DNA of 64,000 bases from Halieaceae bacterium (GTDB lineage Bacteria; Pseudomonadota; Gammaproteobacteria; Pseudomonadales; Halieaceae): assembly GCA_902623175.1 (NCBI GenBank), contig CACNSR010000010.1, positions 1-64,000 of the forward strand, in the 5' to 3' direction. This document shows positions 8,486 to 17,237 of the stretch, one piece after another. Numbering within the stretch: position 1 is the first letter of the stretch; every line of letters begins with the position of its first letter. The notes below the pieces were generated by a model that saw only the letters and a program-made list of their open reading frames with translations, did not search any database and had not been told where the DNA came from. The position numbers were made by a program, and so were the translations under genes.

Positions 8486-9734
8486 TAAAAACGTCCTTGG
8501 AATATGAAGGGAAGGGCATTATTACTGAGCCCTGAAAATGCAGACGAATGAGGTTGTCGACGATCTTGGGACCATGTTGCCAGGCAAGAATGATCACTAG
8601 AGCACCTGGATTCTCTGTCAGTATTCTTGGTGAGGCCACCTCACAACCTGTGCCTGGCGCGTAGAGGCCGTGCCTTGTGTCGTTGTCATCAATAATAAAA
8701 TCTAAAGATGATTCGATGCTGAGCGCATAACACAGGGTTGTGGTGCTGTGAGATGCACCGTATCCAATTACCCGATTACCCTTAGAGCGTGCCTCCTCAA
8801 TCGAGGATCGCACCGATTGGCCTGTCTTTGCCAGATGCTCTTGCACTCTTAACCACTGAGCATCCCTCGGAGTGTCGAGCCATATTTCACGTTTCAGCAT
8901 TGTTTCGAAGATAATCGACGTCGAATGGTCGCGAGAGCTCTTTTGCATTTCAAGATAGAGCGAGCCACCTTTCTGCGGGGTTTCTCGACAATGAGTAATC
9001 GTCAGTCCCGCTTTTTCTGCCAGTGCCTGAAGATCTTGACATGAGTAATAACTGAGATGCTCATGATAAACGTAATCGAACATTGACACCGCGAGCTGCG
9101 CCGGATGGTAACCAGTTAACACTGTTGTCACTGTGTTGTCGTCTATAAGCGAGGCTATATCACAAAGTATTTCATGGGGATTAGGCAAATTTGCAAAAAC
9201 ATAGTTCAAAGAAATAACTCGTGGGGTTTGGGTAAGCAGCCCCGAGTGGAGCACGTTCGGTAGGGTGAAATAGTCGTTTATCACTGGTATACCCCGACTT
9301 TTGGAAATAGCCGCGGGTGTTGGTGCTGGCTCAACACCTAAAAGGCTGCATCCGATGTCGCCAAAGTAACTAAGCCAGGAGCCGTCGTTTGCCCCAATGT
9401 CAAGTATCAAGTCGTCAGAACAGATTTGGTGTCGGGCAAGGAGGTCAGAAATGATTTCTGAAAAAATCTCCGCTAGCCCGGGGCTTTTTCCGGAATTAAA
9501 CAAGTAATGTTTGTAGCTATCCTCGGGATCTGTCGAGTAAGGAATGAAGCTATGTCCACAAGATTGGCACCTATCGACCTGTAAAGGATAAATCTTTAAT
9601 GCCTTGGCCTCGCTTGAATCATCACAAAATCTGTCGCCCAATGGTGTATGAGGGAGCGATAAGACTGTTCTCCGGTTGGTAGAGTCACAGATCGGGCAAG
9701 GACGATAAGTAAGTGCTGAAGCATCAATACTCAT
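8478..9734 (-). CDS. SAM-dependent sugar C-methyltransferase (zinc-binding, NovU/TylCIII-like)
   Basis: Three-part architecture of sugar C-methyltransferases. First, an N-terminal zinc-binding domain with two Cys pairs ('CPICDS' and 'CQSCGH'). Second, a central SAM-binding domain with motif I 'LILDIGANDGSWLSYF' and 'GVEPAPTPA'. Third, a C-terminal Methyltransf_14-type domain with 'RVIGYGASHSTTTLCY' and 'FIIDDNDTRHGLYAPGTG'. The family methylates a carbon of NDP-4-keto sugars, giving branched sugars. The ORF track's start is a GTG at 9758; the ATG at 9734, overlapping the upstream stop by 11 nt, is preferred. Directly follows its degenerate paralogue. Confidence 0.8.
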   Translation of the reverse strand: MSIDASALTYRPCPICDSTNRRTVLSLPHTPLGDRFCDDSSEAKALKIYPLQVDRCQSCGHSFIPYSTDPEDSYKHYLFNSGKSPGLAEIFSEIISDLLARHQICSDDLILDIGANDGSWLSYFGDIGCSLLGVEPAPTPAAISKSRGIPVINDYFTLPNVLHSGLLTQTPRVISLNYVFANLPNPHEILCDIASLIDDNTVTTVLTGYHPAQLAVSMFDYVYHEHLSYYSCQDLQALAEKAGLTITHCRETPQKGGSLYLEMQKSSRDHSTSIIFETMLKREIWLDTPRDAQWLRVQEHLAKTGQSVRSSIEEARSKGNRVIGYGASHSTTTLCYALSIESSLDFIIDDNDTRHGLYAPGTGCEVASPRILTENPGALVIILAWQHGPKIVDNLIRLHFQGSVIMPFPSYSKDVFNG

Positions 9735-10863
9735 AAGCATCGCCCCGATGTTCGACACAAAAGTTTGTTAGAGACGTTAGCTGATGCCCGGCCGCTTTGG
9801 GGAACATCGTCCTCAGCCTATCGTAAAGTTCTGGGGCACGACCCTCGCTTACCGCCACCAAAATGCAAGTCGGTTTGGATCGCTCGACGTCGCGAAGCGC
9901 TTTTACCGGGGTTTGTGATAACCCCAAAGTTCGACCATGTTTGCCCGGATCGTCATCTAAAATCGCCTCGATATGCGACGCAGCTTCGCCCAAAACGTCA
10001 ACAAATAGCCCAGCTACGTGATTGGCGCCAAACAACAGTACCGTCGATTGCCTGCTCAAATTGCAGAGCCTTCTCTTGATGAACTGAATCTGACAAGGCA
10101 GTCCGTTTAAAAATCTCTCTGCGGATCTGTCAATCGGCAGAGTGGTATGCCTCGCCTGCCTTGATGAGGAGCGTTTTACAAATGTTAAGCAGACTTGCTC
10201 ACCCTCACTTTCCGTTACCTGACTACTGAGTATCTCGAATCCGCTATTGTGAAGCGCGGCGTGGAGCGTCGTCTCAGTAAAGTACGCGCAATGCTCTTCC
10301 CACAACTGAGTCAAATCGCCTCGATTCAAAAGTTGCCCGCATTCGGGAACCTCGATTAGACAGGTACCCTGTTCGCCAGCGATGGACCATAAGCCTCCTA
10401 AAAAAGAGTCTAGATTGCGCGCATGTTCTAGAAGATGCCTTACTATGAGAATGCTTCCCGTAGCGATCGTAGCTCCAACTCTGCGCTCGCTGACTAATTT
10501 TTGTGCCTCTAAAGGGTGGGCGCCAGGCATTAGGACTTGATTGGCTGCGTCCCAGTCATGACATTCACTGACTAAGTTAACGAGAGACCAATCTTTATCG
10601 GTGAGACCGATGACTTGAGGCATAAGTGGATGACTCTCGGACTCATCGCAGGCCTCCTCAATCATGTTTGCGGCAAGCGCAAGGTGCGCCTCAGGCTCTT
10701 TATGCTGAGCATCACAGACTGCCTCCAATAGCCCGATATCACTTTCGGGCAAAAGTAAAAGACAGCCGGAGTAGGGGTTAATTTTGAACTGAAAATTAAA
10801 ACAAGAGGGTCGTCCTTGGCCCTTGTCAATAAGTTGTGATGATGGTGATAGCTGAAGTTGCAT
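9724..10863 (-). CDS. Degenerate C-methyltransferase paralogue
   Basis: About 379 residues. The layout follows the neighbouring C-methyltransferase: 'RHLLEHARNLDSFLGGLWSI' and 'CLIEVPECGQLL' in the core, and a C-terminal domain with 'VLLFGANHVAGLFVDVLG' and 'AILDDDPGKHGRTLG'. The zinc-binding Cys pairs are missing from the N-terminus, and the SAM motif I glycine loop is not recognisable (the matching stretch reads 'VNLVSECHDWDAANQVLMPG'). It may be a pseudoenzyme partner, or may bind a sugar without methylating it. The TTG at 10881 and the ATG at 10863 are both possible starts; the ATG is used. Confidence 0.55.
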   Translation of the reverse strand: MQLQLSPSSQLIDKGQGRPSCFNFQFKINPYSGCLLLLPESDIGLLEAVCDAQHKEPEAHLALAANMIEEACDESESHPLMPQVIGLTDKDWSLVNLVSECHDWDAANQVLMPGAHPLEAQKLVSERRVGATIATGSILIVRHLLEHARNLDSFLGGLWSIAGEQGTCLIEVPECGQLLNRGDLTQLWEEHCAYFTETTLHAALHNSGFEILSSQVTESEGEQVCLTFVKRSSSRQARHTTLPIDRSAERFLNGLPCQIQFIKRRLCNLSRQSTVLLFGANHVAGLFVDVLGEAASHIEAILDDDPGKHGRTLGLSQTPVKALRDVERSKPTCILVAVSEGRAPELYDRLRTMFPKAAGHQLTSLTNFCVEHRGDAYEY

Positions 10864-10921
10864 TCTTGTGCCGACAATCAATCTTTGGGTAAGCGTGAAA
10901 TATCAGGAGCTAAGTTCTCCT

Positions 10922-11410
10922 TCATATATAAACGGTTGAATTTTTATTGAAGGGGCCTGAAGTGGTTTCAAGGAAAACGGAGTCACAGTGCATAACCACG
11001 TCATGGACCACATTTTTTGCGACAAAACAAAATAAATCTCCTGAATTTTCCCGACTTTCGTCAGATAATCTCAGTGACCGCACGTTCTCTCCACTTTGAT
11101 CGTATATGCGCACTGATAGGCTTCCTTGTATGATCTGTATGTATTCATCTTTTTCAGAATGCGCGTGCTTTCGAACTTCGTGCTCAACCGCGTGATAGAC
11201 CAGCATCACTTGTAAAGGCGAGGAATCATTTTTGTGGAAACAAATTCTCGCCTGAGTCAGGTTGAGGCGATCTGCCTCAGCTTTCAGTAGTCGTACAAAA
11301 AAAAGTTTGTTGACGGAGAAATCTGAATAGTCGCCTATAAACCGGAGCGTCCCAGTGGTAGGGTCTTCACAAGAGACATCATGACTTTTGTAAACAGGTA
11401 AATCGGTCAT
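10922..11410 (-). CDS. WbuC-like cupin-fold metalloprotein
   Basis: A 162-residue protein similar in layout to the WbuC family of O-antigen clusters: 'RICFHKNDSSPLQVMLVYHA', then the cupin core 'VRKHAHSEKDEYIQIIQGSL', 'VRIYDQSGENV' and 'VFLETTSGPF'. His and Glu residues in 'KHAHSEKDE' are the likely metal ligands. WbuC-type proteins occur in sugar clusters and are thought to bind or modify nucleotide sugars; the reaction is not established. It lies 4 nt after PhyH oxygenase 3. Confidence 0.65.
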   Translation of the reverse strand: MTDLPVYKSHDVSCEDPTTGTLRFIGDYSDFSVNKLFFVRLLKAEADRLNLTQARICFHKNDSSPLQVMLVYHAVEHEVRKHAHSEKDEYIQIIQGSLSVRIYDQSGENVRSLRLSDESRENSGDLFCFVAKNVVHDVVMHCDSVFLETTSGPFNKNSTVYI

Positions 11411-11414
11411 ATTT

Positions 11415-12164
11415 TTAGTGAATGGGATTGGTTGGCACTAGAAGTGTGAACTCAATACTACACCGGCACCTGCTAGCGGTATTTACAGCTCCTCCATGTA
11501 ATAGTCTGTCATGAAATATGACGCCGTAACCGGGTGGCGGAGACAACAAAGTAAGAGAAGAGGGATCCAGTTGCGTCTTCAGCATGGGTTTTGTGATACC
11601 CCCAGATACAGTGCCCTCCCACTCAAGATCTTCCCGTAAATGCGAGCCCGGTTGAACTAAAAGCCCATTTAGGCCTGGCGCCGTCTCGACAGCAATCCAA
11701 ACCTTAACTCTCCCTAGCCCGCTCATATCGTGACCAAAGTTGTCATTGAGCTCCCAAAACCAAGCATCGCGATGCATCGGTCCGATATCGTCCTTAGCCC
11801 CTGGTCGAGTTAATCGCCAATAGTAGTTGCCCCTCCCCAGCAGCTCCTCGTCACTGGTTTTTGATGATCCAAACGAGTTGCACAAAGCCATAATACCGGC
11901 GGTGCTTTCTATCCAGGCCGTGTCTGCGTCGCTCAGGATACGGTTGGCTTTGATCCACGTGGATCCATGTGATTCTTTGGGACCAAGCTTGTGATAAACC
12001 GAAAGCGGGTCGTCTTCTTTTTTTAAGAGTCGGTATGCTTCTGAGTCACACTTGGCTAGTACGTCAATGATTTGCGCATTGATGCGATTACGCAAGGAAA
12101 TTACTTCGCTATCGCTAAAGATCCGACATACAGAATATCCAGATTCCAAATGTGGCCAAATCAT
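11415..12164 (-). CDS. PhyH-family oxygenase 3
   Basis: About 249 residues. Fe(II)/2-oxoglutarate oxygenase ligands: H-x-D in 'GPMHRDAWFWELN', a distal His in 'DRLLHGGAVN' and an Arg in 'RCRCSIEFTLLVP'. The middle has the PhyH pattern 'RVKVWIAVETAPGLNGLLVQPGSH', broken here by family-typical substitutions. The ORF track starts at a TTG (12173); the ATG at 12164 is equally placed and preferred. Together with the adjacent cupin it could hydroxylate a sugar or acyl group. Confidence 0.72.
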   Translation of the reverse strand: MIWPHLESGYSVCRIFSDSEVISLRNRINAQIIDVLAKCDSEAYRLLKKEDDPLSVYHKLGPKESHGSTWIKANRILSDADTAWIESTAGIMALCNSFGSSKTSDEELLGRGNYYWRLTRPGAKDDIGPMHRDAWFWELNDNFGHDMSGLGRVKVWIAVETAPGLNGLLVQPGSHLREDLEWEGTVSGGITKPMLKTQLDPSSLTLLSPPPGYGVIFHDRLLHGGAVNTASRCRCSIEFTLLVPTNPIH

Positions 12165-12301
12165 CGCACGCAAGTCTCAAAATCCAGAAACCCGCAAAGA
12201 TATAACATCAGCCAGTTACCGTCTCGGATGCGCTCTACCCCCTGCAATAGAACTAGGGAGCATTTGTGTATTCCTGTTGAAGTGCTGCACTAGTAATAGC
12301 T

Positions 12302-12589
12302 CTAGCAGACCGTTTCCGAGACCGATTGAAACAGTCCTGCTGAGGTCTGTGATTTGCAATAGAGCGAGCAGTTGAACGGAGTCTTGGCGGTAATCAGATT
12401 CAGCTTGAAAAACGCTATCGCTCTTTTTTTGGGGTCAGCGTACTGCAGATCGATCGGTCCTGTGGAGCCGGTTTCCATCCATCTAGCTAAAGGTGCTTGC
12501 CCGCCTATGTCAGCTAAGGTGATTGTGCGTTGAAGCATTAGATTCCTGAAGAAAACGGCATCAGAAGGGGAAACGATTTTTCTATCCAT
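12302..12589 (-). CDS. Short hypothetical protein, possible FkbM-type methyltransferase fragment
   Basis: 95 residues with a good ribosome site (GGAAG, 5 nt before the ATG). The segment 'TITLADIGGQAPLARWMETG' followed by 'LQYADPKKRAIAFF' resembles the first strand and the 'FEPD' region of FkbM-family methyltransferases. The similarity stops and the C-terminus looks unrelated, as if truncated. It could be a gene remnant or a small lineage-specific protein. Confidence 0.35.
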   Translation of the reverse strand: MDRKIVSPSDAVFFRNLMLQRTITLADIGGQAPLARWMETGSTGPIDLQYADPKKRAIAFFKLNLITAKTPFNCSLYCKSQTSAGLFQSVSETVC

Positions 12590-12638
12590 AACTCTTCCGC
12601 CAAACCTCTGTAAACAGCAATCAGAGAATATTTATTTG

Positions 12639-14099
12639 CTACATTGTTCGTTCTAAATTTTCTAGTGCACTAAAAAACTCACTGGCTTGTATCGGCACAT
12701 TCCCCACTCGGGAAACTTGCATTGAAGCTGCTGCACTACCTAAAAGAGCTGCGACCCAATGAGAAGCGCCTGCCGCCAAAGCCATACCTGTGGCAGCAAG
12801 CATAGAATCACCCGCTCCAGCGACGTCTACGGGTTGGGGATTTAAAGCGGCCAAATTGCTGGTGGCTATGATGCCTTTCGGTGACTTGCTATGGACAATT
12901 ATACCGTCCGCACCGAGCTTCAAGATAATGTTGTCGCACTGTGTGGAAGTGCGCAGTTTTTCGGCAATTCTCGCCAAACCACTGTCTTTGTCTCGGAGAC
13001 CGATCCGGGCTTCGCGCTCTGTCGCGCAGACAAGATCAATGCCTTTGAAACGCGTAATGTCGCCGACTTGCGAAGATGACTGACTATCTACAGCTACGAC
13101 AGTGCCCTCGCTCGAAGCTATGGAGATGCACTTTTCCACTAGTTCCTGTGGTAAACATCCGTAGTTAAAATCCGACAGGATGAGTAGATCGCAGTCTGAA
13201 ATCGCGTCTTCGAAGGTCGCAAGCAGCTTCTTTTGAAGATCAAGGGAGATAGAGTTTTGATGAAGCTTACTTACCCTCAGAAGTGTGGTGTCGTCGGCGC
13301 GAAACCTTTGTTTGAGAGTGGTTGGTCTGCCGGCATCAACTACGTGCTGTAATTCGACACCTTGTCGCTTCAACATGCTCGCGGCAAATTCTCCTGTTTC
13401 GTCGGTGCCTAGAACCGTCAGAAGAACTGTTGATGCTCCCAGACTAGCCGCATGCGCTGCGACGATGCCCGAGCCACCAAGAAATTGCTTGCGGTCAACG
13501 GGGGTAACCACAAGCGAAGGGTCCTCCTGAGACATGCCAAGCGCCTCGCAAGTTATGTACTCATCAACAATTACATCGCCGAAGACACAAACTTTGAGTT
13601 GCTGGAATTTTTGAAGCGCTTGCTCAATTTGACCACTGTTTATCTTGTGTCGCCGCAGATACGGCTTCGAAAGGTCTGCAAGCAGTAAGTTGGGCGATGA
13701 AGTATCTGGCCGCATCATATTGATTACCGAGAGTGGTAATTCAGATGAGCCGAAAATTAGTTGGCCGCCGTATTCTGCAAGGACGGCTGCTTCGACATTG
13801 TCCTGGTGCTCAAATTCTCGCCCTTTTACAACAATGTCTGGCCGTAATTCACGAATGAAGGCTTCGAGTGGCGTCTCTATCAGTATTACTTGATCTGCCC
13901 AGCCGCTTGCTCGCAATGCTTCGACCCGAAAGGACTCGTCGATGAACACTCCGCCACCAGCCAATCTGTCGCTATAAACACCAACTATTAACCTTTTGCC
14001 CAGCTCTCTGGCGAGGGCGAATAATCGGATATGTCCGGCATGTATGACATTGAAGTTGCCAGAAATGAGCACTACCGGATGTGATATCTCGGTATTCAT
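12639..14099 (-). CDS. Bifunctional nucleotidyltransferase-PfkB kinase (HldE-like, inverted domain order)
   Basis: 486 residues. Residues ~8-135 form a cytidylyltransferase-type nucleotidyltransferase with 'SGNFNVIHAGHIRLFALA' (HxGH motif) and 'DIVVKGREF'. Residues ~165-486 form a PfkB/ribokinase-type sugar kinase with 'LGGSGIVAAHAASLGA' and the C-terminal signature 'DVAGAGDSMLA'. HldE (RfaE), which makes ADP-heptose, has the same two domains in the opposite order, kinase first. With the GmhA-like isomerase in the same series, a heptose or related sugar phosphate is the likely substrate. The start ATG overlaps the upstream dehydrogenase stop by 1 nt (TGATG). Confidence 0.75.
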   Translation of the reverse strand: MNTEISHPVVLISGNFNVIHAGHIRLFALARELGKRLIVGVYSDRLAGGGVFIDESFRVEALRASGWADQVILIETPLEAFIRELRPDIVVKGREFEHQDNVEAAVLAEYGGQLIFGSSELPLSVINMMRPDTSSPNLLLADLSKPYLRRHKINSGQIEQALQKFQQLKVCVFGDVIVDEYITCEALGMSQEDPSLVVTPVDRKQFLGGSGIVAAHAASLGASTVLLTVLGTDETGEFAASMLKRQGVELQHVVDAGRPTTLKQRFRADDTTLLRVSKLHQNSISLDLQKKLLATFEDAISDCDLLILSDFNYGCLPQELVEKCISIASSEGTVVAVDSQSSSQVGDITRFKGIDLVCATEREARIGLRDKDSGLARIAEKLRTSTQCDNIILKLGADGIIVHSKSPKGIIATSNLAALNPQPVDVAGAGDSMLAATGMALAAGASHWVAALLGSAAASMQVSRVGNVPIQASEFFSALENLERTM

Positions 14100-15148
14100 C
14101 AGGTTATGTTGCTACCGTTTGGCAATAGTATAGGTCTGAGGAGTTTGCCTTCGTAGAATAGATCAATAGCCACGTTGATCTCACCAAGGGAGAATTTATC
14201 CGTCATCAACGCTTCCAAAGGGACCTTCGCCTCTGTGAAAAGTTGTGCGAGCTTGGGAATATCGATATCCGGTGCTATCCCACCGCCCCAGCTACCGTTA
14301 ATTTTTTTTCCGGTGATTAACTGATGCGGATCGATAGAGATATGCTGCCCTGCCGGGGGGTGAGAGGCGAACAGTAACGCACCAGATCTAGCCTTGATGA
14401 GCGAAAAACCTAACTCGATAGTTCTTGTTGATCCCGCGGCTTCAATACAAAAATCTGCGCCATTTGGGAGATGGTCGGTTACTGCTGCAAAAACACTCTC
14501 TTCAGATTTATAGTGAATCGCAGTCGCGCCTAACGACGCCGCCAGCTCAACTTTTTGAGAGTCAGTATCAATGGCTAGAATTCGTTTCACGCCGGTGGCA
14601 AGCAGAGCCAGAACGGCTGACATACCGATACCGCCAAGGCCTAGCACGATCACGGAATCGTGCGCCTTTGGCTCTAACTCATTGAGTACCATTCCTGAGC
14701 CGGTCGCAAGCGCACAACCAAATAGCACTGCAATATCCATATCCAGTTGGTTAGGTTTTGGTACAACGCGATTTTCAGAGACAATAGAGTAGTCACTAAA
14801 GGTGGTGACAGGCCCCGCATTAATTGTCCTACCGCCATGGGAATATTGAGGCGTAGCGGACTCGATGCCAGAAGATTTGATCCAAGTCAGAATGACATCG
14901 TCGCCCGGTGCAACTTTTGACACGCCCGCCCCTACATCAACCACCGTGCCCGATGCTTCATGGCCGAGTAGATGAGGAAGCCATTTGTCAGGCCCCCGGT
15001 GACCGCCAATCTCCATCAGCTGGCTACGGCAGATTGCGCTGTAAGCAACTTTTACCAGTACCTGGCCGCGTTGTAGTGGAGGGATATCGAGCTCCATCAG
15101 CTGAAGCGGTTGTCCACACTGCTCCAAAACAGCCGCGGTCATTTTCAT
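14099..15148 (-). CDS. Medium-chain zinc-type dehydrogenase lacking the structural zinc site
   Basis: 349-residue MDR protein. Catalytic zinc ligands 'AICRSQL' (Cys ~40) and 'LLGHEASG' are present, and the coenzyme motif is 'VLGLGGIGMSAVLALL'. The lobe that normally carries four cysteines reads 'TWIKSSGIESATPQYSHGG' with no Cys, so no structural zinc is expected. This is a subgroup feature rather than damage, since the reading frame is intact. Likely oxidises or reduces a sugar or polyol intermediate. Coupled to the downstream transferase-kinase by a 1-nt overlap; 43 nt separate it from the E1-type gene. Confidence 0.75.
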   Translation of the reverse strand: MKMTAAVLEQCGQPLQLMELDIPPLQRGQVLVKVAYSAICRSQLMEIGGHRGPDKWLPHLLGHEASGTVVDVGAGVSKVAPGDDVILTWIKSSGIESATPQYSHGGRTINAGPVTTFSDYSIVSENRVVPKPNQLDMDIAVLFGCALATGSGMVLNELEPKAHDSVIVLGLGGIGMSAVLALLATGVKRILAIDTDSQKVELAASLGATAIHYKSEESVFAAVTDHLPNGADFCIEAAGSTRTIELGFSLIKARSGALLFASHPPAGQHISIDPHQLITGKKINGSWGGGIAPDIDIPKLAQLFTEAKVPLEALMTDKFSLGEINVAIDLFYEGKLLRPILLPNGSNIT

Positions 15149-15191
15149 AAGGTGGCGCCCAATGCGTTAGCCTCCTAGCATAACGCGATCT

Positions 15192-17237
15192 TCAGAAAGG
15201 GCCAGTAAATGTGGCGTCTGGCTGGTCATGCGCGCTTCTATGCTCTATCGCTTCGGTATTGAGAGTGGGCTTGTTCAGGGCGCCCAGCGCCGCGTTAGCG
15301 ATAGTGTGGGCATTGGGGTAGTAGCCTTTGGCAAACGCATGCGAAGTTGGCGCCGGATAGTCCGGGAGACTCACCCTGACGGGTGCAGCCAGTAACGTGT
15401 CAAAGAGTTTCTCGTTAACCCTCGCCGAGAGCTCACTGGCCACTCCCGCCACGGGAGTTGCATGATCTGCGATCAGCACAAGCCGTGTTTTCTCAACAGA
15501 AGCAAGAAGAGTCGTGTAGTCGATTGGTCGCACACTGCGCAAATCAACTACCTCTGCATTGATGCCGTGCTCCGCCAGCAATTCGGCCGCGCGCAGGCAT
15601 TCGAGTGTCATATAAGAAATACCAATCAGGGTGACGTCTGTGCCCGCGCGCCTGACCATCGCTTTATCTAGCGGTACTATGTAACCCGCCTCCGGCACCC
15701 GATCTTTTACGCCGTAAAGCCAGCGGTGCTCGAGGATTACTACCGGATTCTCATCCCTCACAGCCGCAATCAACATGCCCTTGGCATCGTAAGCGGTTGC
15801 CGGCATCACCACTCTCAGCCCGGGCACATGCGCAAACCAAGCGTGCAACGCCTGACTATGTTGTGGCCCCTGGCCCCAGCCCCGACCGATAATCATCCGG
15901 ATTACCATTGGGGCACTCATATGCCCGCCAAACATGTAATGCCACTTGGCGGCCTGATTCACAATCTGGTCGATGGATACCAGCGCAAAGTCCACTCGCT
16001 GGTGTGTCAGAATAGGCCGTTGCCCCGTCACAGCACTACCCAAGGCTACTCCAGTTAACGCGTTTTCAGAGATCGGTACGTCAAATACTTTCCCTTCGCC
16101 AAATCGCTCCGGCAACCCCAGGGTGGAGCCAAAGATTCCCTTAGGGTCGGGCACACCTAGTCCCATCAAATACACGCCATCAATGTGCTCCAGCGCATAT
16201 GCTTGAGCTTCGTTCAATGCTTCGGCATAGGTAACAAAGCGGTCTGAGGTGGTGTCTGGGGTGTGCAAGTTCGCGGATCTATCACTTGCATAAACATATT
16301 GGCCCAAATCATCAGTATTTGGAAACGGGCTGCTTTTAGCAAAGTCAAAAGCGGCATCAATTTCTGCAGTAATAGTCTTTTCAAGCGCGTTCCTGATCTC
16401 GGGGGCAATCGCTTCCTCAAGCTGCTTCAGGGCATCGCGGGTCCGCCAGGCGTCGATTTCAGCCTGTGGCCGGTAACCGAGGTTATCATCTTCGTCGGGG
16501 CCGCAGTGCTCTACCCAACGGTATACTGGCACTTCTAAAAAGCTGGGTTGCGATGTTTTACGGGTCAGCGAAATTAATTCCGCCGCTTGGTAGAAAACGG
16601 ATAATGCGTCGTCGCCCATTACCGATTCGGCGGTTAATCCGTGACTTTTGGCCAGCTCACATAACCCGCGGCCCGCAGGCTGCCTAATGGATAAAGGGGA
16701 ATACACCGAATACAGATTATTTTCACATACAAATAAAATGGGGAGCTGATGCACCGCTGCAAAGTTCATGCTCTCGTGTGCCGCGCCGGTCTCCATGGCG
16801 CCATCACCCAAAAAGACAACCACAATTTTGTCTAAATTTCGTTGCTTTATCGTGAGAGCGGCACCTACCGCGATGGGTATTGAACTGCCCACGATGGGAG
16901 TCGCACCAATAAATCCGGCCCCGATATCGGTAAGGTGCATAGATCCACCAAAGCCCTGTGAGCATCCCGTGGCTTTGCCGTACAACTCTGCGATCATTTT
17001 TTTAAGGTCACCCCCTTTGGCTAGATAGTGGGCGTGGCTACGGTGACCTGAAAAAACGTGATCGTGACGAGTCAGTGATTCACACACGGCCGCCGCCGCT
17101 ACCTCTTGGCCAATGCTCAAATGCACGGGGCAGCGCATTTCTTGGTTTTTATATTCCCGCGCAATAGCTTGCTCAATCAGGCGTATTCTGCGCATGGAGC
17201 GGTAAAGTGCTTGCTGCAAATGAGCGCCATCACTCAT
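15192..17237 (-). CDS. Fused E1 alpha-beta thiamine-diphosphate enzyme (2-oxo acid dehydrogenase/AviB-like)
   Basis: About 681 residues from the ATG at 17237, whose ATGA overlaps the methyltransferase stop; the ORF track's longer start is not needed. The N-terminal half is E1-alpha type, with 'GHRSHAHYLAKGGD', 'GFGGSMH' and the ThDP motif 'GDGAMETGAAHESMNFAAV' ending in 'ENN' (about residues 144-174). The C-terminal half is E1-beta type, with 'FDVPISENALTGVALGSA', 'GPQHSQALHAWFAHVPGL' and 'ILEHRWLYG'. No E2 or E3 genes are nearby and all neighbours are sugar genes. The E1-like AviB1/AviB2 pair adds a two-carbon branch to a sugar in avilamycin biosynthesis, so carboligation to a keto-sugar is a reasonable hypothesis. 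An ordinary oxo-acid decarboxylase supplying an acyl group is the alternative. Confidence 0.8.
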   Translation of the reverse strand: MSDGAHLQQALYRSMRRIRLIEQAIAREYKNQEMRCPVHLSIGQEVAAAAVCESLTRHDHVFSGHRSHAHYLAKGGDLKKMIAELYGKATGCSQGFGGSMHLTDIGAGFIGATPIVGSSIPIAVGAALTIKQRNLDKIVVVFLGDGAMETGAAHESMNFAAVHQLPILFVCENNLYSVYSPLSIRQPAGRGLCELAKSHGLTAESVMGDDALSVFYQAAELISLTRKTSQPSFLEVPVYRWVEHCGPDEDDNLGYRPQAEIDAWRTRDALKQLEEAIAPEIRNALEKTITAEIDAAFDFAKSSPFPNTDDLGQYVYASDRSANLHTPDTTSDRFVTYAEALNEAQAYALEHIDGVYLMGLGVPDPKGIFGSTLGLPERFGEGKVFDVPISENALTGVALGSAVTGQRPILTHQRVDFALVSIDQIVNQAAKWHYMFGGHMSAPMVIRMIIGRGWGQGPQHSQALHAWFAHVPGLRVVMPATAYDAKGMLIAAVRDENPVVILEHRWLYGVKDRVPEAGYIVPLDKAMVRRAGTDVTLIGISYMTLECLRAAELLAEHGINAEVVDLRSVRPIDYTTLLASVEKTRLVLIADHATPVAGVASELSARVNEKLFDTLLAAPVRVSLPDYPAPTSHAFAKGYYPNAHTIANAALGALNKPTLNTEAIEHRSAHDQPDATFTGPF

